Shown piece by piece: positions 52,938 through 62,478 of a DNA stretch of 64,000 bases. The position numbers were made by a program, and so were the translations under genes. Origin of the DNA: Roseiarcus sp963835955 (GTDB lineage Bacteria > Pseudomonadota > Alphaproteobacteria > Rhizobiales > Beijerinckiaceae); NCBI GenBank assembly GCA_963835955.1, contig CAWIHZ010000005.1, forward strand, positions 62,001 to 126,000, given 5' to 3'. Below the pieces are notes generated by a model. The model worked only from the letters and a program-made list of their open reading frames with translations, was not told the DNA's origin and did no database searches. Positions within the stretch are counted from its first letter, which is position 1. Every line of letters starts with the position of its first letter.

Positions 52938-55900
52938 TCATTGGAAATTCCGTCCCGCCGGCATCGCGCGCCGGGCCTCGACCGCTTCGAGCGGGAGGTT
53001 CGACGGGCCGCGCGGCTCCTCGAGCCGCGGGACTTGCGCGAAGCGATTGCCCTGGCGCTTTTGCGCTATCGTCGGTTGCGGCCGGCGCACTTCGTCGGCG
53101 CGCGCGAGAGCGCCGATCGCGCCGCCCGCCTCCGACAGCAGGCCCAGCATCGGCGTCAGATCGTTCATGCGCTCGGCGACGATATGGATGACGCCCGACT
53201 CGTTCTGCAGCTTGCCGGTCACGGCGACGAAGCGGGCGCCGAGCACGATCGGCGCGCAAGCGCTCGAACGCCTTCGGCCAGACGATCACGTTGGCGACGC
53301 CAGTCTCGTCCTCCAGCGTCATGAAGATGACGCCCTTTGCGGTGCCGGGCCGCTGGCGCACCAGCACCAGGCCGGCGACCGTCACGCGCTCGCCGCTCCT
53401 GACCGAGGCGAGCGCATCGGACTGGAGAATTCCCCGCGCGACAAGGCGGGCGCGCATGAACGAGGTCGGGTGGGCTTTTAGCGAAAGCGACAGGCGCCGG
53501 TAGTCCTCGACCACATGCGCGCCGAGCGGCATCGGCGGCAGCCACGCGTCCGGCTCCGTGGCGCGTTCGGGCCGCGAGGCTGAAAACAGCGGCAGATCGT
53601 CCTGATCGCCGACCCGATCGAGGCCGCGCGCCGCCCATAGGGCCTGCCGCCGGTCGAGCCCGAGCGAGCGGAAGGCGTCGGCGTCAGCGAGCCGCTCCAG
53701 CACGGCCGCGCTCAAGCCGCTGCGCAGCCAGAGGTCGCGCACGGAATCGTAGCCTTGCCCCCGCCGCTCGACGAGCCGGCGCATGTCGTCCTCTTTGATC
53801 CCGACGATCTGCCTCAGGCCGAGCCGCACGGCGTGGGTCGCGCGGATGTCTTCGGCCATCGCGGCGTGGCGGGGGTGGATCCCCGACTCCCCTCTCCCCT
53901 TGCGGGAGAGGGGTTGGGGGTGAGGGATTCGGCGCGATAGCGCCTCTTCGAAGTGTGCGCCTTGCGGCGCGGACCCCTCATCCGGCGGGCTTCGCCCGCC
54001 ACCTTCCCCCGCCATAGGGCGTTCGGAAGAGACGCCCGTCTGTCGACGGGCTATGCGGGGGAAGGAAGCGCAGCCTCCAGCGTGCAGTCCCAGTCCGACA
54101 GGTTGACGTCGACTTCGCGCACCTCGACCCCGTGCTCGCGCGCGTCGCGCACGAGCTGCGCCGGCGCGTAGAAGCCGAGCGGCTGGGCGTTCAGCATCGC
54201 GGCGGCGAAGACGTCGGGATAGCGGCATTTCATCCAGCACGAGGCGTAGACGAGGAGCGCGAAGCTCGCCGCATGGCTCTCGGGAAAGCCGTATTCGCCG
54301 AAACCCTCGATCTGGCGGAAGCAGCGCTCGGCGAAGGCGCGGTCGTAGCCCCTGGCCGCCATGCCCTCGACCATTTTTTTCTCAAACGTCGCGATCGTGC
54401 CGACCCGGCGGAAGGTCGCCATCGCGCGCCTGAGCCGGTCGGCTTCCGAGGGCGTGAATCCGGCCGCGACAATGGCGATCTTCATCGCCTGCTCCTGAAA
54501 CAAGGGCACGCCGAGCGTCTTCTTCAGCACCGCCTCCAGCTCGCGCGAGGGATAGGAGACGTCTTCGAGGCCCTGCCGGCGGCGCAAATAGGGATGAACC
54601 ATGTCGCCCTGGATCGGGCCGGGGCGCACGATCGCGACCTCGATCACGAGATCGTAGAATGTTTCCGGCTTCAGCCGCGGCAGCATCGACATCTGCGCCC
54701 GGCTCTCGATCTGGAACACGCCGATCGTGTCGGCGCGCTTGATCATCGCATAGACCTGGGGCTCCTCGGGCGGGATGGCCGCCAGCGTCAGGCGTTGGCC
54801 ATAATGGCGATCGAGAAGGTCGAAGCTCTTCGAGAGCGCGGTCAGCATGCCGAGCGCGAGCACGTCGACCTTAAGCAGGCCCAGCGCGTCGAGATCGTCC
54901 TTGTCCCATTCGATCGTGGTGCGCCCCTCCATCGCCGCGTTCATCACCGGCGCGACTTCGTCGAGCCGGTCGCGGGTGATGACGAAGCCGCCGCTGTGCT
55001 GGGTCAGATGGCGCGGGAAGCCGGTCAGCTCCCGAGCCATCCTCAACGCCAGCGCGAGCGTCTGATCGGCGGGATCGAGGCCCGCCTCGCGCACGCGGGT
55101 TCCATCGATCGGCGTCGAATTCATGGCCCCAGGCGGTCGCGTTGAGCGCCGTGACGACGTCGTCCGAGAGGCCGAAAACCTTGGCCGTCTCGCGGATCGC
55201 CGAGCGGGTGCGATAGGTCGACACCGCGCTCGCGAGGCCGGCGCGCTCGCGCCCGTAGCGCTGGTAGATGTACTGGATCACCTCCTCGCGCCGCTCGTGC
55301 TCGAAGTCGACGTCGATGTCCGGCGGCTCGTTGCGCTCGGGCGAGACGAAGCGCTCGAACAGGAGATCGAATCGCGCCGGATCGACCTCGGTGATCCCGA
55401 GGCAGAAGCAGACCGCGGAATTGGCCGCCGAGCCGCGGCCCTGGCACAGGATTCCGCGCGTGCGGGCGAAGCGCACGATGTCGTGCACGGTGAGGAAGTA
55501 GGGCGCATAGCCGAGCGTCGCGATCAGCGCCAGTTCGTGGGTGAGCGCCTCGCGCGTCCGTGCCGGCACGCCATCGGGATAGCGCGCCCGCGCGCCGGCT
55601 TCCGCGAAGGCTTCGAGCGCGGCCTGCGGCGTGGCGTAGCCCTCGCGCAACTCTTCCGGATAGCAATGGGCCAGTTCGTCGAGACTGAACTTAAGGCCGT
55701 CGAGGAAGCGGATCGTCTCTTCCGTCGCCGTCGGCGCCTCGGCGAACAGGCGCGCCATTTCGCTTGGGGCTTTCAGATGGCGCTCGGCGTTGGCCTGCAT
55801 CAGGCGCCCCGCGGCTTCGAGCGTCGTTTTCTCGCGGATGCAGGCGAGGACGTCGGCGAGCGCGCGCCGCTCGGGCGCATGCATCAGCGCGTCGTTGGTC

Positions 55901-56460
55901 GCCAGAAGCGGCGCGCCGGTCGCGCGCGCGAGCGCGGCCCGCCGCGCCAGCCCGCCGCGCATGTCCGCGCCATAGGTCGGGCTGGCGCCGATCCACAGGC
56001 GCGCGCCGAAGGCCTCGCCGAGGCGGGCGAGATGGGCGTCCTCACCCGAGAAGAGGGGCATCGCCACCACCTGCAGCCCCTCGCCATGCTCCAAAAGGTC
56101 GTCGAGGCTGAGCCAGCATTCGCCCTTGGGCGCGCGCAGGTTTCCCGCCGTCAGGATCCGGCACAGCCGGCCATAGGCGGCCCGGTCCTTGGGGTAGGCG
56201 AGCACGTCCGGCGCGCCGTCGATGAAGGCGAGCCGGGCCCCGGGAACGACCCGCATGCCGCCGATCGCCGCGGCGTTCTCGCGCGCGTAAACATGCGCGC
56301 GCACGACGCCAGCCAGCGTGTTGCGGTCCGCGATCCCGATCCCCGCGAACCCGAGCCCGGCCGCGAACGCGACCATCTCCTCGGGATGCGAGGCCCCGCG
56401 CAGGAACGAAAAATTCGTCATCGCCGCCAGTTCGGCGAACCGCGGCTCGGAGCGGATCAT
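52938..56460 (-). pseudogene. dnaE2: Error-prone DNA polymerase DnaE2 (disrupted)
   Basis: From ATG 56460 the PHP domain begins with ELAAMTNFSFLRGASHPEEM. The palm region has GRGSAANSAVCFCLGITEVDP and PDIDVDFEHERREEVIQYI with the catalytic Asp residues. A frame change near 55130 leads to GFPRHLTQHSGGFVITRDRL and the PGPIQGDMVHPYLRRRQG region. At 53886-54065 a palindromic repeat interrupts the gene after DVNLSDWDCTLEAAL. The next part (HAVRLGLRQIVGI, DSVRDLWLRSGLS) is in another frame. A further frame change near 53255 precedes the C-terminal OB-fold part (VLGARFVAVTGKLQNES). Full-length relatives have over 1,000 residues. It works with ImuA and ImuB in SOS mutagenesis, but as written is inactive. 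Confidence 0.85.
53886..54065. repeat. Dispersed palindromic repeat inside dnaE2 (copy A)
   Basis: An element of about 180 bp with several nested hairpins: CCCCTCTCCCC/GGGAGAGGGG, GGCGGGCTTCGCCCGCC and GACGCCCGTCTGTCGACGGG. Bases 53961-53986 match 56503-56528 exactly in the opposite orientation. It adds an early stop to the dnaE2 frame. Confidence 0.8.
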
Positions 56461-56645
56461 CCCCTTCTCCCCGCCTCCGGCGGGGAGAAGGCGGCGCGCA
56501 GCGCCGGATGAGGGGTCCGCGCCGCAAGACGCGTGGCGAGGCGCCTGTCGACGCCCGACCCCTCATCCCTAACCCCTCTCCCGCCACAGCCCGCCGAAAG
56601 AAGGGCGTTCTGTCGAACGCCCTTTGGGGAGAGGGGAATTCGAAG
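56461..56645. repeat. Dispersed palindromic repeat just upstream of dnaE2 (copy B)
   Basis: It starts with the hairpin CCTTCTCCCCGCC/GGCGGGGAGAAGG and contains the 26-bp block shared with copy A (56503-56528). CCCCTCATCCCTAACCCCTCTCCCGC-like and GGGGAGAGGGG arms follow. It ends at the stop of the DUF559 gene. Together with that gene it fills the space between imuB and dnaE2. Confidence 0.8.
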
Positions 56646-56653
56646 GTTTCGCC

Positions 56654-57016
56654 TCACCATGGCAGGCTGCACCGGGCGAGAATCGTATTCAGCGCGTTCT
56701 CTCGTTCACGCATAATTTCATGGTTCCAGAACCGCGCGATCGCGAAGCCCTGCGCTTGCAGCCAATCGCCACGCCGAACGTCACGACAATTGTCGGCATG
56801 CTGAGAGCCGTCGCATTCGACGATGAGACGATGCTCGAAGCAGACGAAATCGACGACATAGACGCCGATCGGGACCTGACGACGCCACTTCGTCGATTGC
56901 AGCCGCCGATCTCGCAAGAGACGCCACAACCTCCTTTCGGCGTCCGTGTCGTGAGCGCTCATCGCTCGCGCACGCTCTTTAGCGAGTGAAGGAATGGGTC
57001 GGTGATGAGTCGTCAT
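56654..57016 (-). CDS. DUF559 domain protein (Vsr-like endonuclease fold)
   Basis: 120 residues: ARAMSAHDTDAERRLWRLLRDRRL, KWRRQVPIGVYVVDFVCFEHRLIVECDGSQH, then RGDWLQAQGFAIARFWNHEIM. This is the DUF559 pattern, related to very-short-patch repair and PD-(D/E)XK nucleases: the VDFVC Asp and the E-C-D-G segment form the expected active site. Whether it cuts DNA is unknown. It sits between imuB and dnaE2, next to repeat copy B, in a place where these genes are normally adjacent. It may have arrived with the repeat. Confidence 0.85.
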   Translation of the reverse strand: MTTHHRPIPSLAKERARAMSAHDTDAERRLWRLLRDRRLQSTKWRRQVPIGVYVVDFVCFEHRLIVECDGSQHADNCRDVRRGDWLQAQGFAIARFWNHEIMRERENALNTILARCSLPW

Positions 57017-57047
57017 GCTTCCCTCATACGGTCGGCGTCCCTTTGCA

Positions 57048-58631
57048 TCACCCGAACACCCCGTGCAGAAACCATCGCGCCCGCGCCGTCTCTTTTCCCC
57101 AGAGGCCTTCGCGATAGAGCCAGAAGCGGCGGCCGGAAGAATCCTCGGCGCGGAAATAGTCGCGCGTCGGCGCGTTGGCGCGCCGCCACCAGGAGGCGGC
57201 GATGCGTTCCGGGCCCTCGATGGCGGCGACGTCGTGCAGCACGCGCCGCCAGCGGAAGCGCAACGGCGGGCCGTCGGGCACTTCGGCCAGCGCCTCGATC
57301 GGCTCGGGACGGACGAAGAGCCGCAAAGGCCGCGCCGGCGCGCCCGACTTCTGGATTGCTTCGTCGCTGCGATCCTGGCAATGACGACTTCCCTCCCCCC
57401 ACGCGCGCGCTTCTCCCAGCGTCGCAGGCTTGGCCGCCTCGGCCTGTTCGGGCAGATGCGCCTCGATCAGCGCGCGCCGCGTCACCGCGCGCGCCCCCAG
57501 CCGCGCGCTCAGGCGGTCGATGAGATCGGCGAGCGCCCGCGCGCGCTCGGCCTCGTGCGCGCGCTCGATCTGGACTTGAGAGGGCGCGAGCGGCTCGGCG
57601 GCAAGGCACGCGAGGCGCATCAGATCGACGCCGAAGCCGACGTCGATCGCGTCCTCCTGCGGGCTCGCCAGCCGTTCGGCGAACAGGCGCGCGATCGCGC
57701 GCGCTTCGTTGAGCGGCCGGGAGGCGCCGACCCGGATGCGGCGCACGTCGCCGTCGACGCGATAGAGGCTGAGCTCGATCCGCCTCGCGCCCCTGGCCTG
57801 GCGCTCCAGCAGCACCACGAGATCGCCGGCGAGCTTGCGCAAACCCGCTTCGATCGCCTCGATCGTCTGCACCGGCGAGGCGAACCGCCGCTCGGCGCAG
57901 AAATCCGGCGCGGGAAAACGCGGCGCGATCGAGCCGCGCTCCAGACCCTTCAAAGCGTCGAGCCGCGCCATCGGCGTGAAACCGAACCGGGCCGTGATCG
58001 GCGCGCGGGGCCTGAGCGCGATGTCGCCGATGCGTCTTAAGCCCGCCCGCGCCATGTCGGCGACGGTTTTCTCGTCGAGGCTAAGCGCCGCGAGCGGCAG
58101 ATCGTGAAAGAGTTTGGCGAAGGCCTTGTCGCTCAAGGGTTCGGGCGCGATCTTCACGCTCGAAAACCGCGCCAGCGCCCAGGCTGCGCGCGGATTGCCG
58201 GCGATTGCGAAAGCGGCGCCAATCCCCTGGGCGGCGAGCCGCTTAAGACAGTCCCGGGCCAGCGCCGCCTCGCCGTCGAACAGATGGGCGACCCCCGAAA
58301 TGTCGAGCATGAGCCCGTCGGCGCCGTCGATCGCGGCGAGCGGGGTGTAGCGGGAGCACCAGTCGCACAGGCGCTCGATCAGCCGCGCGTCTTCCGCAGG
58401 CTTAGCCTCGACCGCGATCAGGGCGGGATGGCGCGCGCGCGCGTCGGCGAGCGTGAGGCCGGCGCTCAAGCCGAGCCGCGCGGCCGCCGCGTCGACGCAC
58501 ACGAGCCGCTCGGCGTTGGCGAGCCTGGCGACCGCGGCGAGCGGCGCGCTCTCGTCAACGCCGCTCAGACGCCGCGCGCGGTCGGTCGCCAGACGCGGCA
58601 GCCAGAGGGAGAGAAATCGCCGGGTCGCCAA
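57048..58631 (-). CDS. imuB: ImuB, Y-family polymerase-like mutasome protein
   Basis: A protein of 527 residues of the ImuB group. RFLSLWLPRLATDRA replaces the catalytic acidic start of active Y-family polymerases, so it acts as a structural part that recruits DnaE2 to the clamp. DGADGLMLDISGVAHLFDGEAAL, then the helix-hairpin-helix part (MARAGLRRIGDIALRPRAP) and the C-terminal PLRLFVRPEPIEALAEVP and RDYFRAEDSSGRRFWLYREG are typical. The start appears to be TTG 58631, overlapping imuA by 77 bp. The linker near residues 415-432 contains a foreign repeat-encoded peptide. The gene is otherwise intact. Confidence 0.93.
   Translation of the reverse strand: MATRRFLSLWLPRLATDRARRLSGVDESAPLAAVARLANAERLVCVDAAAARLGLSAGLTLADARARHPALIAVEAKPAEDARLIERLCDWCSRYTPLAAIDGADGLMLDISGVAHLFDGEAALARDCLKRLAAQGIGAAFAIAGNPRAAWALARFSSVKIAPEPLSDKAFAKLFHDLPLAALSLDEKTVADMARAGLRRIGDIALRPRAPITARFGFTPMARLDALKGLERGSIAPRFPAPDFCAERRFASPVQTIEAIEAGLRKLAGDLVVLLERQARGARRIELSLYRVDGDVRRIRVGASRPLNEARAIARLFAERLASPQEDAIDVGFGVDLMRLACLAAEPLAPSQVQIERAHEAERARALADLIDRLSARLGARAVTRRALIEAHLPEQAEAAKPATLGEARAWGEGSRHCQDRSDEAIQKSGAPARPLRLFVRPEPIEALAEVPDGPPLRFRWRRVLHDVAAIEGPERIAASWWRRANAPTRDYFRAEDSSGRRFWLYREGLWGKETARARWFLHGVFG
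57351..57387. repeat. Repeat-derived insertion in the ImuB linker
   Basis: GGATTGCTTCGTCGCTGCGA followed by TCCTGGCAATGACGA resembles the widespread repeat with the consensus ATTGCTTCG...CGCAATGACG. On the coding strand it gives SRHCQDRSDEAIQ, a peptide that recurs in unrelated alphaproteobacterial proteins. It keeps the frame of imuB. Confidence 0.65.
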
Positions 58632-59415
58632 AAGCCAAGTCCTCGTTAAAAACCAGTTCCCCGCTTCGCCATTCCAGACGGAAAACGCCGCCCGGGTCGT
58701 AAGCGTGCGACGGCCCGTCGCGCGGAAATCCGAGCCGCGCCTTCACCAGCCGCGCCCCGCAGGCGAAGGGGCCGGGCAGGTCCTTGCCGCCCGCCGCCTT
58801 CCGGCGCGCGCTCGGCGCGGAGGCGATCTCGAACCGCGTCTCGGCGGCGCTGGAGAGGCGCTCCGCCTGGCCATAGGCGCTCGCCAGCACCAGAAGCGCG
58901 GGCGTCCGCCCTTTTCGCGCGGCCAGGAGCAGGCGGCGGGAGGCGGCGAGGCTGTAGCCCCTCAAATTCCAGATCTCGCCGACGACCGCGGCCGGCGCGC
59001 CGCATTTGAGCGCCTCCTCCATCGCCCAGAAGGCCGCGTTGGCGTCGGGCGCATGAACGAAGACGAGGCGGCTCAAGGGGAGCCCGTGCGCTATGAGGCC
59101 GGGCCCATAGAGCGCGCCCGCCTCCTGGCCCGCGAAGCCTTCGCCGATCACCAGCCCCGCCGCCGGGCGCTGGTTTAAGAACCGCGCGGCCAGCGCCAGG
59201 GCGAAGCCCATCGCCGCCGCCCCGTCCGCCGGCTCGGCCGGGACGATCTCATGCAGGGCGTCGTCCATGAGCCCCCCGCCGAGCGCCGAATCGAGCGCGC
59301 GCGTCAGCGGCAGGCGGCGCGCCGCGCGCCCGTCCGCCGGGCCGGCTTCCGCCTCGATCTGAGCGACGGCGCGCCGCAAACGCGCCATTCCCTCCGCCCT
59401 GCCGCCTGGCGACAT
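58555..59415 (-). CDS. imuA: ImuA, RecA-like mutasome protein
   Basis: About 287 residues. ALDSALGGGLMDDALHEIVPAEP and RFLNQRPAAGLVIGEGFAGQE are the RecA/SulA-like core of ImuA. It goes on with FVHAPDANAAFWAMEEAL, GEIWNLRGYSLAASRRLLLAA and FRLEWRSGELVFN. It helps ImuB and DnaE2 in damage-induced mutagenesis; its exact job is not settled. I start it at ATG 59415; GTG 59424 is possible. It heads the operon, 19 bp behind a LexA box. Confidence 0.92.
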   Translation of the reverse strand: MSPGGRAEGMARLRRAVAQIEAEAGPADGRAARRLPLTRALDSALGGGLMDDALHEIVPAEPADGAAAMGFALALAARFLNQRPAAGLVIGEGFAGQEAGALYGPGLIAHGLPLSRLVFVHAPDANAAFWAMEEALKCGAPAAVVGEIWNLRGYSLAASRRLLLAARKGRTPALLVLASAYGQAERLSSAAETRFEIASAPSARRKAAGGKDLPGPFACGARLVKARLGFPRDGPSHAYDPGGVFRLEWRSGELVFNEDLAFGDPAISLPLAAASGDRPRAASERR

Positions 59416-59433
59416 TCGGTCCACGTCCTATAA

Positions 59434-59448
59434 GTTCGCTATTTGTTC
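59434..59448. promoter_or_regulatory. LexA (SOS) box upstream of imuA
   Basis: GTTC, seven bases (GCTATTT), GTTC: an exact alphaproteobacterial LexA site, 19 bp before the imuA start and thus likely overlapping its promoter. It matches the site in front of recA at 22759 in inverse orientation. Confidence 0.85.
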
Positions 59449-59565
59449 TTGTTTTGGACCTAAACGAAGCGAGAGTCAAGTTGGGGAGGCCAGGGGGAGT
59501 TCGCCAAAATGACCTCTTAATGCTTGCTTGCGCGCCTTTCGGATTCCGGCGGGCGCTTCTCGCCT

Positions 59566-59775
59566 CTAGTCGCGCGAGGCGTTCTTCTCATCCTGCAACA
59601 TAGCCAATATTAATTCCGGTGACTCCTTTACGTCCGCATGATCTTCTGCGTCGCCAACAAAGCAAATCCGTGAACCACCGCCGTGCTGAAAAACAGTTGT
59701 GGCGTGAGCCATATTTACATAAACGACTGTCGAATTATCGTCGCGTGAAACGCACTTGATCCACTCTGAGAGCAT
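59566..59775 (-). CDS. Small hypothetical protein
   Basis: A 69-residue product from ATG 59775: MLSEWIKCVSRDDNSTVVYV, then NMAHATTVFQHGGGSRICFV and an acidic tail. I do not recognise the family. The alternating hydrophobic pattern suggests a small beta-rich domain, as in short bacterial proteins that follow the form 'W-I-x-C/L...V-Y-V-N'. The region is AT-richer than its surroundings, which may indicate recent acquisition. It stands alone between imuA and the hut operon. Confidence 0.6.
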   Translation of the reverse strand: MLSEWIKCVSRDDNSTVVYVNMAHATTVFQHGGGSRICFVGDAEDHADVKESPELILAMLQDEKNASRD

Positions 59776-59949
59776 GCCGTCCTCCCGCTTCCCTATCAGC
59801 ATACCACGGGACATTGAGGCGGCGCGAGACAACATTAAATCCTCTCAAAATTCAACCTGACGCACTCCCGAGCCCAAGGCAGTGTCGTGAAATCCGCCCC
59901 GGTTGGCAACTCCGAAGCCGCCTCCGCCTGGGGTTGGCGCCTCACCCGG

Positions 59950-61626
59950 TCACGCCTCCAGGCTCGGCAGGTCGAGCCCGTTGGCCTTGGCGCAGGCGAC
60001 CGCAATCTCATAGCCGGCGTCGGCGTGCCGCATCACCCCGGTCGCCGGATCGTTCCATAGAACCCGCCCGATCCGCCGCGCCGCCTCCGGCGTTCCGTCG
60101 CAGACGATGACAACCCCCGCATGCTGCGAATAGCCCATGCCGACCCCTCCGCCGTGATGCAGCGACACCCAGGTCGCGCCCGAGGCGCAATTCAAGAGCG
60201 CATTGAGGAGCGGCCAGTCGGAGACGGCGTCGGAGCCGTCCTTCATCGCCTCGGTCTCGCGGTTGGGCGAGGCGACGGAGCCTGAATCGAGATGATCGCG
60301 GCCGATGACGATCGGCGCCTTGACTTCGCCCGAGGCGACCATGGCGTTGAACGCCAGGCCCAGCCGGTGCCGGTCGCCGAGGCCCACCCAGCAGATGCGC
60401 GCCGGCAATCCCTGAAAATGGATGCGCTTGCGCGCCATGTCGAGCCAGTTGTGCAGATGGGCGTTGTCGGGGATGAGCTCCCTGACCTTGGCGTCGGTGC
60501 GGTAAATGTCTTCGGGGTCCCCTGACAGCGCCACCCAGCGGAACGGACCGATTCCGCGACAGAACAGCGGCCTGATATAGGCAGGCACGAAGCCCGGGAA
60601 GTCGAACGCGTCCTTGACCCCCTCCTCGAACGCCATCTGGCGGATGTTGTTGCCATAATCGACGGTCGGCACGCCGGCCCGATGAAAGGCCAGCATCGCG
60701 CGCACATGCTCGGCCATCGAGGCTTTCGCGGCGCGTTCGACCGATTTGGGATCGGCGGCGCGGCGCTCCTCCCACTGCTGCAGGGTCCAGCCCTTGGGCA
60801 GGTAGCCGTTGATCGGATCGTGGGCGGAGGTCTGGTCGGTGACGATGTCGGGCTTCACGCCGCGGCGCACGAGTTCGGGAAGGATGTCCGCCGCGTTGCC
60901 GAGGAGCGCGACCGAGACAGCCTTATGCTCCCTGGTCGACTTTTCGACGATCGCGAGCGCGTCGTCGAGGTCCTTGGCGGCGACGTCGACATAGCCGGTG
61001 CGCAGGCGGAAATCGATGCTGGAAGGGCGACACTCGACCGCCAGGCACGAAGCGCCGGCCATCGTCGCCGACAGCGGCTGCGCGCCGCCCATGCCGCCGA
61101 GGCCGGCGGTGAGGATCCACTTGCCTGAAAGATCGCCGCCGTAATGCTGGCGTCCCATTTCGACGAAGGTTTCGTAGGTGCCCTGCACGATGCCCTGCGA
61201 GCCGATATAGATCCACGAGCCCGCGGTCATCTGGCCATACATCATCAGGCCCTTGCGATCGAGCTCGTGGAAATGATCCCAGGTCGCCCAGTGCGGCACC
61301 AGATTGGAGTTGGCGATCAGCACCCGCGGCGCGTCGGAATGGGTGCGGAACACGCCGACCGGCTTGCCTGACTGCACCAGCAGCGTCTCGTCGGCCTCCA
61401 GCCGGCGCAGGGTCGAGACGATGCGGTCGAAGGCCTGCCAGTCGCGCGCCGCGCGGCCGATGCCGCCATAGACGACCAGCTCGCCCGGCCGCTCGGCGAC
61501 CTCGGGATCGAGATTGTTCATCAACATGCGCAGCGGCGCCTCGGTCAGCCAGCTTTTTGCGCTGCGTTCGGCGCCGCGCGGCGCGCGGATGACGCGCATG
61601 TTGTCGATGCGGTTGGGAGCGGTCAT
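59950..61626 (-). CDS. hutU: Urocanate hydratase
   Basis: A 558-residue NAD+-dependent enzyme: LVVYGGIGRAARDWQAFD near the start, VQSGKPVGVFRTHSDAPRV, GQMTAGSWIYIGSQGIVQGTYET, AGLGGMGGAQPLSATMAG, PDIVTDQTSAHDPINGYLP, and DYGNNIRQMA. The C-terminal SLHHGGGVGMGYSQHAG is invariant in the family. It hydrates urocanate to imidazolone propionate, the second step of histidine degradation. GGAGAAGG lies eight bases before the ATG at 61626. It is the last hut gene in the window's minus-strand operon. Confidence 0.97.
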   Translation of the reverse strand: MTAPNRIDNMRVIRAPRGAERSAKSWLTEAPLRMLMNNLDPEVAERPGELVVYGGIGRAARDWQAFDRIVSTLRRLEADETLLVQSGKPVGVFRTHSDAPRVLIANSNLVPHWATWDHFHELDRKGLMMYGQMTAGSWIYIGSQGIVQGTYETFVEMGRQHYGGDLSGKWILTAGLGGMGGAQPLSATMAGASCLAVECRPSSIDFRLRTGYVDVAAKDLDDALAIVEKSTREHKAVSVALLGNAADILPELVRRGVKPDIVTDQTSAHDPINGYLPKGWTLQQWEERRAADPKSVERAAKASMAEHVRAMLAFHRAGVPTVDYGNNIRQMAFEEGVKDAFDFPGFVPAYIRPLFCRGIGPFRWVALSGDPEDIYRTDAKVRELIPDNAHLHNWLDMARKRIHFQGLPARICWVGLGDRHRLGLAFNAMVASGEVKAPIVIGRDHLDSGSVASPNRETEAMKDGSDAVSDWPLLNALLNCASGATWVSLHHGGGVGMGYSQHAGVVIVCDGTPEAARRIGRVLWNDPATGVMRHADAGYEIAVACAKANGLDLPSLEA

Positions 61627-61656
61627 GTCGGGCGGCCTTCTCCGGTTGGGCGGCGG

Positions 61657-62478
61657 TCAGTCGGCGATCCGGGCGAGGATCGTTTCAAGAACGCGGCGCA
61701 GCGTCGCGCGCGTTTCGGCCGCGCGCGTATCGTCAATCGGCGCCGGCCAATTTTCGGCGGTGGGGCGGTCCGGTTCGCGCATATAGGCGCGGCAGGCGAG
61801 CTCCATTTGCAGCGCCTCGACGCCTGCGCGCGGTTTTCCGTGAGCGCGGGTGATCCAGCCGCCCCTGAAGCGGCCGTCGACCGCGAAGCTCGCGCCGGAC
61901 TGAGCGAGAACCGCGCCGACCGCTTCGCGAAGCGCCGGATCGCAGCTCGAACCCGAATTCGTGCCGAGGTTGAACATTGGCAACTCGCCGTCGAACAGGC
62001 GCGGAATGCGCGAGCGGATCGAATGGGCGTCGAACAGCGCGACGCGCGGGAACGCCTCGCGCAAGCGCGCGGTCTCCGCCGCCAGCGCCGCGTGATAGGG
62101 CGCAAAGTAGAGCCGCCGTCGATCTCCGATCTCCGCGCCGTCGGGCGCCGCGCCGGGTCGGTAGAGCGGCTCGCCGTCGAATGTCGTCGTCGGGCACAAT
62201 TCCGTCGTCGCCTGTCCCGGATAAAGCGAGGCGCCGCTTGGATCGCGATTGACGTCGATGATCGAGCGCGAAAGGCGGGTGCGGAGTATGGTGGCATCGA
62301 GCGCGCCGACGAAATCGTAAAGCTCCTCCAGGCGCCAATCGGCGTCCTTGCGCGCCAGCCACGGATCGACAAAACGGCCTTCATACGAAGCCAGGTCCGT
62401 TCCGTCGTGCGGAATGCTGACGATGAGCGGCGCCGAGCCGCGCCTGACCACGAGCCAGTCGGGACCGCCGGCGGTCAT
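61657..62478 (-). CDS. hutG: N-formylglutamate deformylase
   Basis: A 273-residue enzyme of the FGase family. Marks are LIVSIPHDGTDL at the N-terminus (metal His), DATILRTRLSRSIIDVNRDPSG and LYPGQATTELCPTTTFDGEPLY, then FDAHSIRSRIPRLFDG, and GGWITRAHGKPRAGVEALQMELACR. It turns N-formylglutamate into glutamate and formate, the end of the two-step alternative route of histidine breakdown. Its ATG overlaps the hutH stop (ATGA). An imidazolonepropionase and formiminoglutamate deiminase gene are not in the window and should lie elsewhere, perhaps upstream. Confidence 0.95.
   Translation of the reverse strand: MTAGGPDWLVVRRGSAPLIVSIPHDGTDLASYEGRFVDPWLARKDADWRLEELYDFVGALDATILRTRLSRSIIDVNRDPSGASLYPGQATTELCPTTTFDGEPLYRPGAAPDGAEIGDRRRLYFAPYHAALAAETARLREAFPRVALFDAHSIRSRIPRLFDGELPMFNLGTNSGSSCDPALREAVGAVLAQSGASFAVDGRFRGGWITRAHGKPRAGVEALQMELACRAYMREPDRPTAENWPAPIDDTRAAETRATLRRVLETILARIAD

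Noticed and set aside
53047..55145. Plus-strand open frames across dnaE2
   Set aside because: They are long only because the DNA is GC-rich; the minus strand carries polymerase motifs throughout.
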